Origin: CAZTNW01 sp964614945
Lineage (GTDB): Bacteria > Caldisericota > JANLFM01
Direction: 5' to 3'
Assembly: GCA_964614945.1 (NCBI GenBank)
Contig: CAZTNW010000005.1
Coordinates: 13,297 to 77,296, forward strand
DNA length: 64,000 nt
Below the pieces are notes generated by a model. It saw nothing but the letters and a program-made list of their open reading frames with translations, was not told the origin of the DNA and did not search any database. The translations under genes and the position numbers were made by a program. Shown here one piece after another: positions 42,289 through 50,515 of this stretch. Each line of letters starts with the position of its first letter. Position 1 is the stretch's first letter.

Positions 42289-42983
42289 GGTCCCTGATTG
42301 TCGTACCATGTTTCAATGAGGAAGGAACCCTGAGCCAGGTGCTGGAAGAGATCCTGAGGTGGAGCGGGGAAGCGGATATCTTAATCGTTGATGATGGCTC
42401 TACTGATCGGAGCCCGCAGATTTTGGCTCATTTTCCCGGGATCAGGGTGCTCAGGCACGATTCGAATTTGGGATACGGCCGCACACTGATGGACGGCTTT
42501 CGTGTTGCCACCGAGGAAGACTACGAAGCTTGCCTGACCATGGATTGTGACGCGCAACATGAGCCGCATATGATCCCTCATTTCCAGCGTTCCCTTCCTG
42601 GCTGGGACATTATCTCCGGTAGCAGGTATCTCTGTCAGAGCTGCGGCAAACCTCCGCCGGATCGCTACCAGATCAACATGGAAATCACTGCAATATTGAA
42701 GGAGCTGACCGGATTCCCTCTCACCGACTCCTTCTGCGGTTTTAAGGCCTACCGCGTGCCCTCACTTCGTCTCCTGGAACTGACGGAAGAGAGCTACGGC
42801 TTTCCTGTCCAACTCTGGATTCAGGCCGCGCGACATGGGTTGAAGATGAGGGAGATCCCTGTTTCTCTTATCTACAAGGATCACAGGCGACACTTTCCCA
42901 AAGAGCTCAATGACCCCATGATCCGTCGACAGTATTACCTGGAGATCATAGAAAGAGAGAAGAGGAAATGGCGCGATTCTTAG
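42285..42983 (+). CDS. Family 2 glycosyltransferase
   Basis: 232-aa GT-A-fold transferase. VVPCFNEEGTLSQVLEEIL at the N-terminus, ILIVDDGSTDRSP (nucleotide site), TMDCDAQHEP (DxD-type metal site near residue 87) and SGSRYL; no membrane helices. Similar to dolichyl-phosphate-mannose synthase-like enzymes. It is followed, with 16 bp overlap, by a PIG-L deacetylase and a BshC-like gene; it could supply the glycoside that the deacetylase processes. Donor and acceptor are unknown. Confidence 0.88.
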   Translation: MRSLIVVPCFNEEGTLSQVLEEILRWSGEADILIVDDGSTDRSPQILAHFPGIRVLRHDSNLGYGRTLMDGFRVATEEDYEACLTMDCDAQHEPHMIPHFQRSLPGWDIISGSRYLCQSCGKPPPDRYQINMEITAILKELTGFPLTDSFCGFKAYRVPSLRLLELTEESYGFPVQLWIQAARHGLKMREIPVSLIYKDHRRHFPKELNDPMIRRQYYLEIIEREKRKWRDS

Positions 42984-43651
42984 CAATCGGTGCTCACCCC
43001 GATGATGTAGAGATCGGCATGGGAGGGACGATCCTCGCTCTGAAAGCGAAAGGGCACGATGTTTTCATCCTCGATCTAACAAACGGGGAACCGACCCCCT
43101 TTGGCTCGGTGGAGCTGCGCGCGCGCGAGAGCGCGGAGGCCGCTGGAATACTGGGCGTCAATCAACGGATCACTCTCAAATGGCCCAACCGTTTTTTGAT
43201 GGACTCCATTGAAGTCAGGAAGGAAGTGGCCGAGGTTATCAGGAATCTGCATCCGGATATCCTTTTCGCCCATTACTGGGTGGATGCTCATCCGGATCAT
43301 AAGGCCTCCTCTCAGATAGCGGAGGCTGCCCGCTTTTACGCCAAGTTGACGAAAACTGAAATGAAAGGGTCGCCTTTTTTCCCCAGGAAAATCTATTACT
43401 TTTTCTGCACTCACTTCCGCCTACACGTGAAACCATCTTTTGTCTACGAGATCTCCCCTTTCATCGAGAAAAAAATCCAGGCGGTGCAGGCATACAGGTC
43501 CCAGTTCCGAGAGGAGAGGAGCAACCTCGGTATTTTTGATAACCTGAAGGAAGTCGCTCGATGGTGGGGCTCTCTAATCAGGGTCCCTTTCGGCGAACCG
43601 TTCGCCTGCCGGGAGGAGATCGGGCTCCATGACTTCGAGGCGATTTTATGA
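42968..43651 (+). CDS. PIG-L/LmbE-family N-acetyl-sugar deacetylase (BshB-like)
   Basis: 227-aa zinc deacetylase. AHPDDVEIGMGGTI near residue 8 (His-Pro-Asp-Asp site) and HYWVDAHPDHKAS near 102 (third metal His) are complete. The family includes BshB of bacillithiol and MshB of mycothiol synthesis, which deacetylate GlcNAc-malate or GlcNAc-inositol. Overlaps the glycosyltransferase by 16 bp and the BshC-like gene by 4 bp, so all three are translationally linked. Confidence 0.9.
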   Translation: MARFLAIGAHPDDVEIGMGGTILALKAKGHDVFILDLTNGEPTPFGSVELRARESAEAAGILGVNQRITLKWPNRFLMDSIEVRKEVAEVIRNLHPDILFAHYWVDAHPDHKASSQIAEAARFYAKLTKTEMKGSPFFPRKIYYFFCTHFRLHVKPSFVYEISPFIEKKIQAVQAYRSQFREERSNLGIFDNLKEVARWWGSLIRVPFGEPFACREEIGLHDFEAIL

Positions 43652-45060
43652 ATATCCCCCAGGAAAACGGCGAAGTTTTTATCGAACCTCCTTTCAGTGC
43701 ATGGCCCAGCATTATCGAGCAAAACGCGCGGAATCTCAATTCTTACAAGTTTTCGGTTGACGGGGTTCCCTTCTCTTCGGTGCGCGCGCAAGCCCGGAGT
43801 GAATTCCTGCGCCTGGGGCTCCAGGAGCAAAAACTCTGGCTCTTCACCGGACACCAGCCTGTTTTTATGCACCCCGGCATCTGGATGCGTTACTTCCTGT
43901 TGGAAAAGGGGAGGGAGCATGGATGGGAGGGAGTGGCCTTCATTCTGGACTCCGAGCCGGCAGATAGACTGACAGTTGCCGTTCCCTCATGGAATCAGGG
44001 ACTCTCGCGGAAGGAAATTCGCCTGCCACTCGGGGGAGAACTGCTTTTGGAGAGGGCTCTGGCCCCAGGAGAGGAAGCCTGGCGATCTTTCAAAGAGAAT
44101 GTGGAAGAAGCGTTGAATTTCCCAGAGGCGGATGAAGCGAAGAAGAATTTCCTCAGGATTCATCTATTTCAATCCAGCGTCTCGCTTTTCCCCCTTTTTT
44201 CTTCCCAGTTACGCCGTTTCTGGGAGGGATCCCCCTCTTATCGGGAGTTCCTCTTATCCCAGATGATCAAGACGGAGGCTTTCAACCACTTCTTCGCCCA
44301 CATCACTCAGAAGGCCAGGAATTTTGCGGCGATTCACAATGGAGTGCTCGCGGAATGGAGGTCCGTCAATAAGCCCCGCTCAGCGGCAATCCCCTTTCCG
44401 GATTTAAAAATGACTTCCACGGAAGTGGAGCTGCCCTTCTGGTGGGTAGGGGAGGGAAGGAGGGATTCTCTTTTTCTCTATAAAGGCGAGATCCTGCGCA
44501 CCCAGGGGAAGGAATTGGGGTCTTCCGAGTCCCTGCTCTCCTCGATAGATTTCCGACCGCGGGCTGCGACGCTCACCATCTTTATCCGTCTCTTCCTCGC
44601 TGATCTATTTGTCCATGGGGTCGGGGGGGCGAAATACGAGGAGGTCACGGACCAGATCATCCGCCACTTCTTCCAGGTGGAGCCGCCGCAGTTTTCTGCG
44701 GCCACCCTTACACTCTTTTTCCCGGGGTTTGCCGATGATCGTTCGAGAGAACTTCGCCAATTGCTGCGCAGGATGGAGAGCGAGCCCGAAGCTTACCTTC
44801 CGCCTGTGCTTATAGAGAGTGAAGGGTCTCTGATTGAGAGGAAGAAGCAGCTTCTTAAAGCAGGCAAGCTCAGCAAGGCGGAGTACAGGGAGCTCTCCTC
44901 GATTAACCTTGCCCTCAGAGATGGGCTTTCCGAGGAATTGTTGAGGCTCCAGGGGGAGTCAGTGCAGGAGGAAGAAAAAGAAAGGGTCCTGGCTTATCGC
45001 CAATTCCCTTTCTTTTTCTTCAACCCGGCTAAGGTCCGGGAAATTGTCAGGCGGCTTTAG
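43648..45060 (+). CDS. BshC-like protein (putative cysteine-adding enzyme)
   Basis: 470 aa. Shows a pattern reminiscent of BshC, the ligase adding cysteine in bacillithiol synthesis: WLFTGHQPVFMHPGIW near residue 68 (BshC has TGQQPGLxxGPLY), GVAFILDSEPAD near 95 (BshC: PVFWxAxEDHD), and FRPRAATLTIFIRLFLADLF with VGGAKYEEVTD near 310-335 (BshC: RPxxQD...GGPGExxY). A Glu/Lys/Leu-rich coiled coil lies near the C-terminus. Likeness is by eye and distant. Last gene of the run; its end overlaps the convergent sdhB by 4 bp. Placed after a BshB-like deacetylase, which strengthens the call. Confidence 0.6.
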   Translation: MNIPQENGEVFIEPPFSAWPSIIEQNARNLNSYKFSVDGVPFSSVRAQARSEFLRLGLQEQKLWLFTGHQPVFMHPGIWMRYFLLEKGREHGWEGVAFILDSEPADRLTVAVPSWNQGLSRKEIRLPLGGELLLERALAPGEEAWRSFKENVEEALNFPEADEAKKNFLRIHLFQSSVSLFPLFSSQLRRFWEGSPSYREFLLSQMIKTEAFNHFFAHITQKARNFAAIHNGVLAEWRSVNKPRSAAIPFPDLKMTSTEVELPFWWVGEGRRDSLFLYKGEILRTQGKELGSSESLLSSIDFRPRAATLTIFIRLFLADLFVHGVGGAKYEEVTDQIIRHFFQVEPPQFSAATLTLFFPGFADDRSRELRQLLRRMESEPEAYLPPVLIESEGSLIERKKQLLKAGKLSKAEYRELSSINLALRDGLSEELLRLQGESVQEEEKERVLAYRQFPFFFFNPAKVREIVRRL

Positions 45061-45791
45061 CCCTTATCCCAGAATCTCAGTTTCTGCAGGATCATTTTCC
45101 TTTTTATCCCCTGGATGGTGGAGGTGATGTCGATTTTCTGCGGGCAGGCCTCGGCGCAATTGAAGACGGTGTGACAGCGCATGGCGCCGAATTCACCCCC
45201 GCAGAACCTTACGCGTTCCTTCGTCATCCGATCGCGGGAATCCACGATGAAGCGGTAGGATTTCAGGAGCGCCGCCGGTCCGATGTATTCGTTAGTAATC
45301 CAGGTCATCGGACAGGAGGCGTAACAGGATCCGCAGAGAATGCAATCGATGAGTTTATTCACCAGTTTGCGATCCTTGGGAGACTGCAGGATCTCCTGCT
45401 CCGAAAGCTTTTCGCCCGGCATGAGAAATGGTTTGATCAGCTCATAGTTCTTCCAGAATGGCGTCATGTCTACCACGAGGTCTTTAATGATCGGGAGGTG
45501 CTGGAGCGGAAGAATCGTAATCCGGTCGCTCTTTAAGCTGAGGGCTTGAGTCTCACAGGCCAGGCGGTAGGAACCATTGATGAAAGAGGCGCATGATCCG
45601 CATACCCCCGCCCGGCAGCAAGAACGGAAGGAGAGGGTGGGATCTTGCTCCTCAAGCACCCAGTAAAGCATATCCAGGATGGTCTGTCCTTTTTTCATGG
45701 GTACCTGATACTCTCGAAAGTAAGGCTCGCTGTCGATCGCTGGATCGAAACGCTGCACGATGAATCGAATTGTTCTTTCCTTGTCCTTCAT
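45057..45791 (-). CDS. sdhB: Succinate dehydrogenase/fumarate reductase, iron-sulfur subunit
   Basis: 244-aa electron-transfer subunit. [2Fe-2S] ligands in SCCRAGVCGSCASFINGS with a later Cys (RLAC), [4Fe-4S] in DCILCGSCYASCP, and [3Fe-4S]/[4Fe-4S] in RCHTVFNCAEACP. Joins the flavoprotein to the membrane quinone site. Start overlaps the sdhA stop by one base; last gene of sdhC-D-A-B. Confidence 0.96.
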   Translation of the reverse strand: MKDKERTIRFIVQRFDPAIDSEPYFREYQVPMKKGQTILDMLYWVLEEQDPTLSFRSCCRAGVCGSCASFINGSYRLACETQALSLKSDRITILPLQHLPIIKDLVVDMTPFWKNYELIKPFLMPGEKLSEQEILQSPKDRKLVNKLIDCILCGSCYASCPMTWITNEYIGPAALLKSYRFIVDSRDRMTKERVRFCGGEFGAMRCHTVFNCAEACPQKIDITSTIQGIKRKMILQKLRFWDKG

Positions 45792-47485
45792 CAGTACTTC
45801 CTCGCTTCCGGCTGATACTTGGTAATCTGAACCGGTTTGAATTCGAAGGTTGGGCCATCGGGAGTATAGCGGGCCACGGTGTGTTTGAGCCAGTTTACGT
45901 CATCCCTTTCCGGGAAATCACGACGAGAGTGTGAACCTCTGCTTTCCTGTCTCGAAATAGCTCCGCGCACGATTGCCTCGGCGACGTGGAGCATCGCTTC
46001 CAATTCCCAGTGCCGGACGAGCTCGAGGTTGAATTTCAACACCCTTGATTCGCTGCGGATGTCTTTCGAGCGTTCCTGGAGTTCCTTCACCAATTGCAGC
46101 GCTTCTTCCATTGCCCCCTGCTCGCGGAAAATCCCTACTTTGGAGATCATGGCCTGGCGCAGCAAATCGCGCAGGTGGGCCGAATTTTCTCTCCCTTTCT
46201 GCTTGAGGAGGGATTCGAGCTGCTGGCGGATTTCTCGAACCCACCCTGCTTCTTTTGCCAGGGGTAGGGCCCTCCATTCCTGCTTGACAATTTCCGCTGC
46301 TTTCGCCCCTGCCCTTCGTCCAAAGACTACAGTCTCAAGCAGGGAATTTCCTCCCAGACGGTTTGCTCCGTGTACGGATACGCAGGCGCATTCTCCCGCT
46401 GCCAGAAGCCCTGCAACAGGGCTCACCCCATCAGCGTCGGTGTCGATCCCGCCCATGTTGTAATGCTGCCCGGGTTGGATGGGGATGGGCTGTTCAATCG
46501 GGTCGACGCCCGCAAACTTCATCGCCAGGTCGCGAATGCCAGGTAACCGCTCCAGTATTTTTTCCTTGCCTAGGTGACGCAAATCAAGGTGTACGTAAGC
46601 GTCCTGGAATCCTCGACCCTCATTGATTTCGGTCTGAATAGAGCGGGAGGTGATGTCCCGCGGCGCCAGTTCCATAGCCTTGGGCGCATACTTGCTCATG
46701 AACCGCTCGCCTTCCTTGTTAACCAAGTAGCCTCCTTCTCCGCGGGCAGCTTCGGATATCAGGATATTGGTACCCCAGAGGGAAGTAGGATGATATTGCA
46801 CGAACTCCAGATCTTTGAGAGGAACCCCAATCATGTAGGCCCTACCCATGATTGCGCCGGTCGAAATCAGGGAATTGGTGGAGCGGCCGAATATACGCCC
46901 GGCACCACCTGTGGCATAAACCGTCGCCGGAGCCAGAAAGGACTCCAGTGCTCCAGTGGCCAGGTTCAAAGCGACGAGGCCATAGGAGACTCCGTTCTCA
47001 ATGATGGGTGATGCCACCCACCACTCGGAATAGACTTTAATTCCCCGTTTGACCGCTTGCTCATATAGAGTGTGGAGCAGGTATTGCCCAGTTTTATCAG
47101 CGGCATAGCAGGTGCGGGGATAACCGGCTCCGCCGAAAGGCCTCTGTGCAATTTTTCCTTCCGCCGTTCGGCTGTAAGGAACTCCCCAGTGCTCGCTCTC
47201 GATGATTCGTTCGGGACCATCGTAGGTCATGAGGAAGACGGCTTCTTGATCTGCTAAATAATCGCTACCCTTGATCGTATCGAAAGCGTGTTTTTCCGGA
47301 GTATCATCTTTCCCTTTCTCGGCGTTGGCTAACGCAGCATTGATCCCACCTTGCGCGGCGCCAGAATGCGATCTGACAGGATGAACCCAGGAGATGATCG
47401 CCACGTCTGCGCCGGCATCGTGTGCCTCAATAGCTGCTCTTAGCCCGGCCAAACCACCCCCGATGATCAAGACATCGTGACGCAT
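45791..47485 (-). CDS. sdhA: Succinate dehydrogenase/fumarate reductase, flavoprotein subunit
   Basis: 564-aa FAD subunit. N-terminal dinucleotide fold IIGGGLAGLRAAIEA; covalent-FAD His region RSHSGAAQGGINAAL; substrate motif EFVQYHPTSLWG and SEAARGEGGYLVNK; GEVC-like ECACVSVHGANRLGGNSLLE. Oxidises succinate (or reduces fumarate). With two small membrane subunits the complex is of the SQR kind; direction in this anaerobe-like organism is uncertain. Confidence 0.96.
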   Translation of the reverse strand: MRHDVLIIGGGLAGLRAAIEAHDAGADVAIISWVHPVRSHSGAAQGGINAALANAEKGKDDTPEKHAFDTIKGSDYLADQEAVFLMTYDGPERIIESEHWGVPYSRTAEGKIAQRPFGGAGYPRTCYAADKTGQYLLHTLYEQAVKRGIKVYSEWWVASPIIENGVSYGLVALNLATGALESFLAPATVYATGGAGRIFGRSTNSLISTGAIMGRAYMIGVPLKDLEFVQYHPTSLWGTNILISEAARGEGGYLVNKEGERFMSKYAPKAMELAPRDITSRSIQTEINEGRGFQDAYVHLDLRHLGKEKILERLPGIRDLAMKFAGVDPIEQPIPIQPGQHYNMGGIDTDADGVSPVAGLLAAGECACVSVHGANRLGGNSLLETVVFGRRAGAKAAEIVKQEWRALPLAKEAGWVREIRQQLESLLKQKGRENSAHLRDLLRQAMISKVGIFREQGAMEEALQLVKELQERSKDIRSESRVLKFNLELVRHWELEAMLHVAEAIVRGAISRQESRGSHSRRDFPERDDVNWLKHTVARYTPDGPTFEFKPVQITKYQPEARKY

Positions 47486-47500
47486 ATCGTGGGCTCCTTT

Positions 47501-47920
47501 CTATAGCCAGTAAAACAGCGGTTTAATTCCCAGGAAGGGGAAGAGGCCGTTCATCCCGAAAATAAAGAAGAAAATTCCCACGAGGACCAGAAGCCAGGTG
47601 AATATTTTCCTGAGGGACTTGGGCAAGCCGAAATCGAATACGACGGCGCGAAAACCATTCAGGGCATGAAACAGGACGACGGCGAGCAGGCCCAGGTCTA
47701 CGAAGATCACGAAGGGCGAGCTCAGGCGCTGCATCACAGAAGTTACGTTTATCTCTCCGCTGACGTCGAGGAAGTGCAGGAGATAGATGTGAGTGCCGAG
47801 GAAGAGGAGCAAAAAAACAGCAGTGAGTCGTTGCATCAGCCAGGCAAACCAACCGCGCTCCTGCATTTTCGTCAGTTCAGATTTCTTGAAGCCCTCGAAA
47901 AAGCTGTTCATTCTGTTCAC
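47501..47920 (-). CDS. sdhD: Succinate dehydrogenase membrane anchor subunit
   Basis: 139-aa protein with three membrane helices. GTHIYLLHFL and VVLFHALNGFRAVVFD supply candidate heme-ligand His residues. Lies between sdhC-like and sdhA genes, 7 and 15 bp from them. C and D naming is by position only, because both are of similar size and type. Confidence 0.88.
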   Translation of the reverse strand: MNRMNSFFEGFKKSELTKMQERGWFAWLMQRLTAVFLLLFLGTHIYLLHFLDVSGEINVTSVMQRLSSPFVIFVDLGLLAVVLFHALNGFRAVVFDFGLPKSLRKIFTWLLVLVGIFFFIFGMNGLFPFLGIKPLFYWL

Positions 47921-47927
47921 CTTCCTC

Positions 47928-48335
47928 TCAAGCGGATCCAGAAATCTTAGGGGCGAGCAGGATAATGGCGGCGATCCATATTCCGAGAGCGGGGATCATC
48001 AAAAACCAGAATATCAATTTTTGGTATTTGATCCCAATTCCCAGATCAAAAAGAATGACGCGAATGCCGTTGAAGGCATGGAAGAGAACCGCCCATATCA
48101 GCAGCAACTCCAATACCAGGACTACGGGATGGCCGAAAAATCCCATCACCGCGTCGAAGGCGTTTTTGCCCTGAGCTTCAGAGCTCACGGCAACCAAGGA
48201 AATTACGATAATATGCGCGAAGAGGTAGAGAACCAGGATAAGGCCGGCGATTCGTTGCAGTGCCCAGATCCACATGCCGGTTCTGTAGTTACCGGGCCAA
48301 AGATCAGTGCGCCTTAGATGAAGTGGCTTAAACAC
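47928..48335 (-). CDS. sdhC: Succinate dehydrogenase cytochrome b subunit
   Basis: 135-aa three-helix membrane protein. WIWALQRIAGLILVLYLFAH near residues 22-41 and AVLFHAFNGIRVILFD near 82-97 match SdhC quinone and heme-b regions. First gene of the sdhCDAB run on the minus strand. The 173 bp between it and sucC contain the divergent promoters. Confidence 0.88.
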   Translation of the reverse strand: MFKPLHLRRTDLWPGNYRTGMWIWALQRIAGLILVLYLFAHIIVISLVAVSSEAQGKNAFDAVMGFFGHPVVLVLELLLIWAVLFHAFNGIRVILFDLGIGIKYQKLIFWFLMIPALGIWIAAIILLAPKISGSA

Positions 48336-48441
48336 AGACTATCCCCTTTCCAGAAGCCAGCTGACCGAAGTATTAGAAAAGCACATACTAATTTATTGTA
48401 AGGTGGCTCTCAGCGCCTTGTCAACCAGCCTGCAATTATTT

Positions 48442-48471
48442 TTGGTTTATTTGTGCTTTCTCTCCGCTATA
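48442..48471 (+). promoter_or_regulatory. Probable promoter of sucCD
   Basis: TTGGTT, 18-bp spacer, TATAAT, with the -10 about 37 bp before the sucC start and a GGAGGGAG ribosome site between them. Confidence 0.6.
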
Positions 48472-48508
48472 ATCAGGGGAGACCACTTTGCAAAACGGAG
48501 GGAGCTAA

Positions 48509-49639
48509 TTGAAATTACACGAATATCAGGCCAAAGAAATTTTTGCGAGCCGCCAGATTCCGGTGCAAGAAGGTTCCTTAATCGAAACCCCCGACCAGCT
48601 GAACCAGCTTAAACTTCCTTATCCACTGGTACTTAAAGCCCAGGTGTTGGTAGGCGGAAGAGGAAAAGCTGGAGGCGTTCAGTTAGCACGAGATTCAGAA
48701 GAGGCGAAAAAGAAAGCCAGCGAGATCTTCCAGTTGCAGATCAAGGGAGTTCCCGTGCGGAAGATCCTCGCCGCTGCGGCAACGGAAATCCAGAAGGAGT
48801 ACTACCTTTCTTTTGTACTCGATCGTGGGCGTGAGCGCTTCGCCTTCATGACCTCCGCCGAAGGGGGTGTAGAGATAGAGGAGGTCGCCAGGAAAAATCC
48901 CGAGAAGATTTTTCAGCGGCCGGTTGATCCCTGGAGGGGATTTTCTCCCTATGAGGCCAGGCTAGGAGGAAAGGCCATAGGGTTGGAGAAAGGACTTCTT
49001 CTGCAATTCGCACAGATCGCGGAGCGCCTTTACTCAGTTCTTCGTGATTATGATGCCGAGCTGGCGGAGATAAATCCTCTCGCCCTCACCTCCTCCGGCC
49101 TCCTTGCTATAGACGCCAAATTAATCCTGGATGACAATGCGCTCTACAGACAAAAGGGTTTCGTCCAGGATGAGGATCTCACTCCTTTGGAACAGCGGGC
49201 CAAGGAGAGTGGCCTTGCTTATGTAGAGCTTGAGGGGAATGTCGCCGTCATCGGCTGTGGTGCCGGGCTGGTCATGTCCTCACTCGATGTGCTGAAGGCT
49301 CTCGGGGCAAAGCCGGCAAATTTTCTCGATGTCGGTGGAGGAGCATCCACAGAGTTGATGCGGAAGGCTCTCTCCATCGTGCTGGCAAAGAAGGAGGTGC
49401 GTTCGGTTTTCATCAATATTTTCGGCGGTATCACCCGTTGCGACGAAATAGCCCGCGGGATCGTGGAATTTGCGCCGCAGGTGCCGATCTCCGTCAGGAT
49501 GACGGGGACGCACGAGGAAGAGGGAATGCGTATTTTGCGGGAAAATGGATACAGCGCCTTCTCCTCGATGGAGGAGGCTGCTTTTAAAGCAGCTCGCTTA
49601 GCAGAAAAAGGAGGAACCTCTCGTGGCAATCTTAATTGA
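48509..49639 (+). CDS. sucC: Succinyl-CoA synthetase, beta subunit
   Basis: 376-aa ATP-grasp subunit making succinyl-CoA or, in reverse, ATP/GTP. KLHEYQAKEIF at the N-terminus, VLVGGRGKAGGVQLA near residue 45, LAEINPLALT near 190, and GGGASTELMRKALSI with INIFGGITRCDEIARGI. TTG start at 48509 behind GGAGGGAG. Its 3' end overlaps sucD by 17 bp. Confidence 0.96.
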   Translation: MKLHEYQAKEIFASRQIPVQEGSLIETPDQLNQLKLPYPLVLKAQVLVGGRGKAGGVQLARDSEEAKKKASEIFQLQIKGVPVRKILAAAATEIQKEYYLSFVLDRGRERFAFMTSAEGGVEIEEVARKNPEKIFQRPVDPWRGFSPYEARLGGKAIGLEKGLLLQFAQIAERLYSVLRDYDAELAEINPLALTSSGLLAIDAKLILDDNALYRQKGFVQDEDLTPLEQRAKESGLAYVELEGNVAVIGCGAGLVMSSLDVLKALGAKPANFLDVGGGASTELMRKALSIVLAKKEVRSVFINIFGGITRCDEIARGIVEFAPQVPISVRMTGTHEEEGMRILRENGYSAFSSMEEAAFKAARLAEKGGTSRGNLN

Positions 49640-50492
49640 CGAGAACACAAAAATACTTGTGCAGGGTATTACCGGGCATCAGGGTCAATTCCATACCAGG
49701 TCCATGATTCAGGCGAAGAGCCATGTAGTCGCGGGTGTAACCCCGGGCAAGGGAGGAATGTTGGTGGAGAGTGTGCCGGTCTTCGACACTGTGGAGGAGG
49801 CCGTTGCCTCAACGGGAGCGACTGCAGCGATCTGCTTTGTTCCGGCCGCCAATACAAAAGATGCTGTTTTCGAAGAGATAGAGGCAGGACTGGACCCAGT
49901 AGTGATCATTACTGAACATGTTCCCATTCATGATGCAGTGCAGATTGTCACTTTCGCCAAAGAACGAGGAGTGCGAATTGTTGGACCCAATACTGCAGGA
50001 TTGATATCGCCAGGCAAATGCAAAATGGGGATTATGCCCACCCACATCTTCCTGCCAGGAAATGTGGGAGTAATATCTCGCTCGGGGACGCTCACCTATG
50101 AGATTGTCTCTCATTTAACCAGGAATGGACTGGGTCAATCCACCGCCCTCGGTTTAGGCGGCGATCCCGTAGTCGGCTTATCTTTCATCGATGCCCTCTC
50201 CCTTTTTATGAGCGACGAGGAGACGGAATCCCTGGTTTTAATCGGCGAAATCGGAGGTTCAGCAGAAGAAGAAGCGGCCCAGTATATCCAGCAGAGAGTT
50301 CAGAAGCCCGTCGTCGCCTATATCGCTGGCCGAACCGCGCCCCCGGGAAAGAGGATGGGGCATGCCGGAGCGGTGATCTCCGGAACCTCAGGTAGCGCCG
50401 ATTCGAAAATCAGTGCCTTGCGTGCGGCAGGAATTCCGGTTGCTGAACTGCCAAAGGATATCCCTCAACTGTTGAAAGATATATGCCCATAG
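49623..50492 (+). CDS. sucD: Succinyl-CoA synthetase, alpha subunit
   Basis: 289-aa CoA-binding subunit. QGITGHQGQFHTRSMI near residue 15, AVASTGATAAICFVPAANT near 65, VGPNTAGLISPGKCKMGIMP near 120, and phosphohistidine site GKRMGHAGAVISGTSGSA near 243. GTG start. Completes the sucCD pair, and with sdh and fumarase the C4 portion of the TCA cycle. Confidence 0.96.
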   Translation: MAILIDENTKILVQGITGHQGQFHTRSMIQAKSHVVAGVTPGKGGMLVESVPVFDTVEEAVASTGATAAICFVPAANTKDAVFEEIEAGLDPVVIITEHVPIHDAVQIVTFAKERGVRIVGPNTAGLISPGKCKMGIMPTHIFLPGNVGVISRSGTLTYEIVSHLTRNGLGQSTALGLGGDPVVGLSFIDALSLFMSDEETESLVLIGEIGGSAEEEAAQYIQQRVQKPVVAYIAGRTAPPGKRMGHAGAVISGTSGSADSKISALRAAGIPVAELPKDIPQLLKDICP

Positions 50493-50515
50493 CCATTCGT
50501 TCTTAAGAAAGGCAC

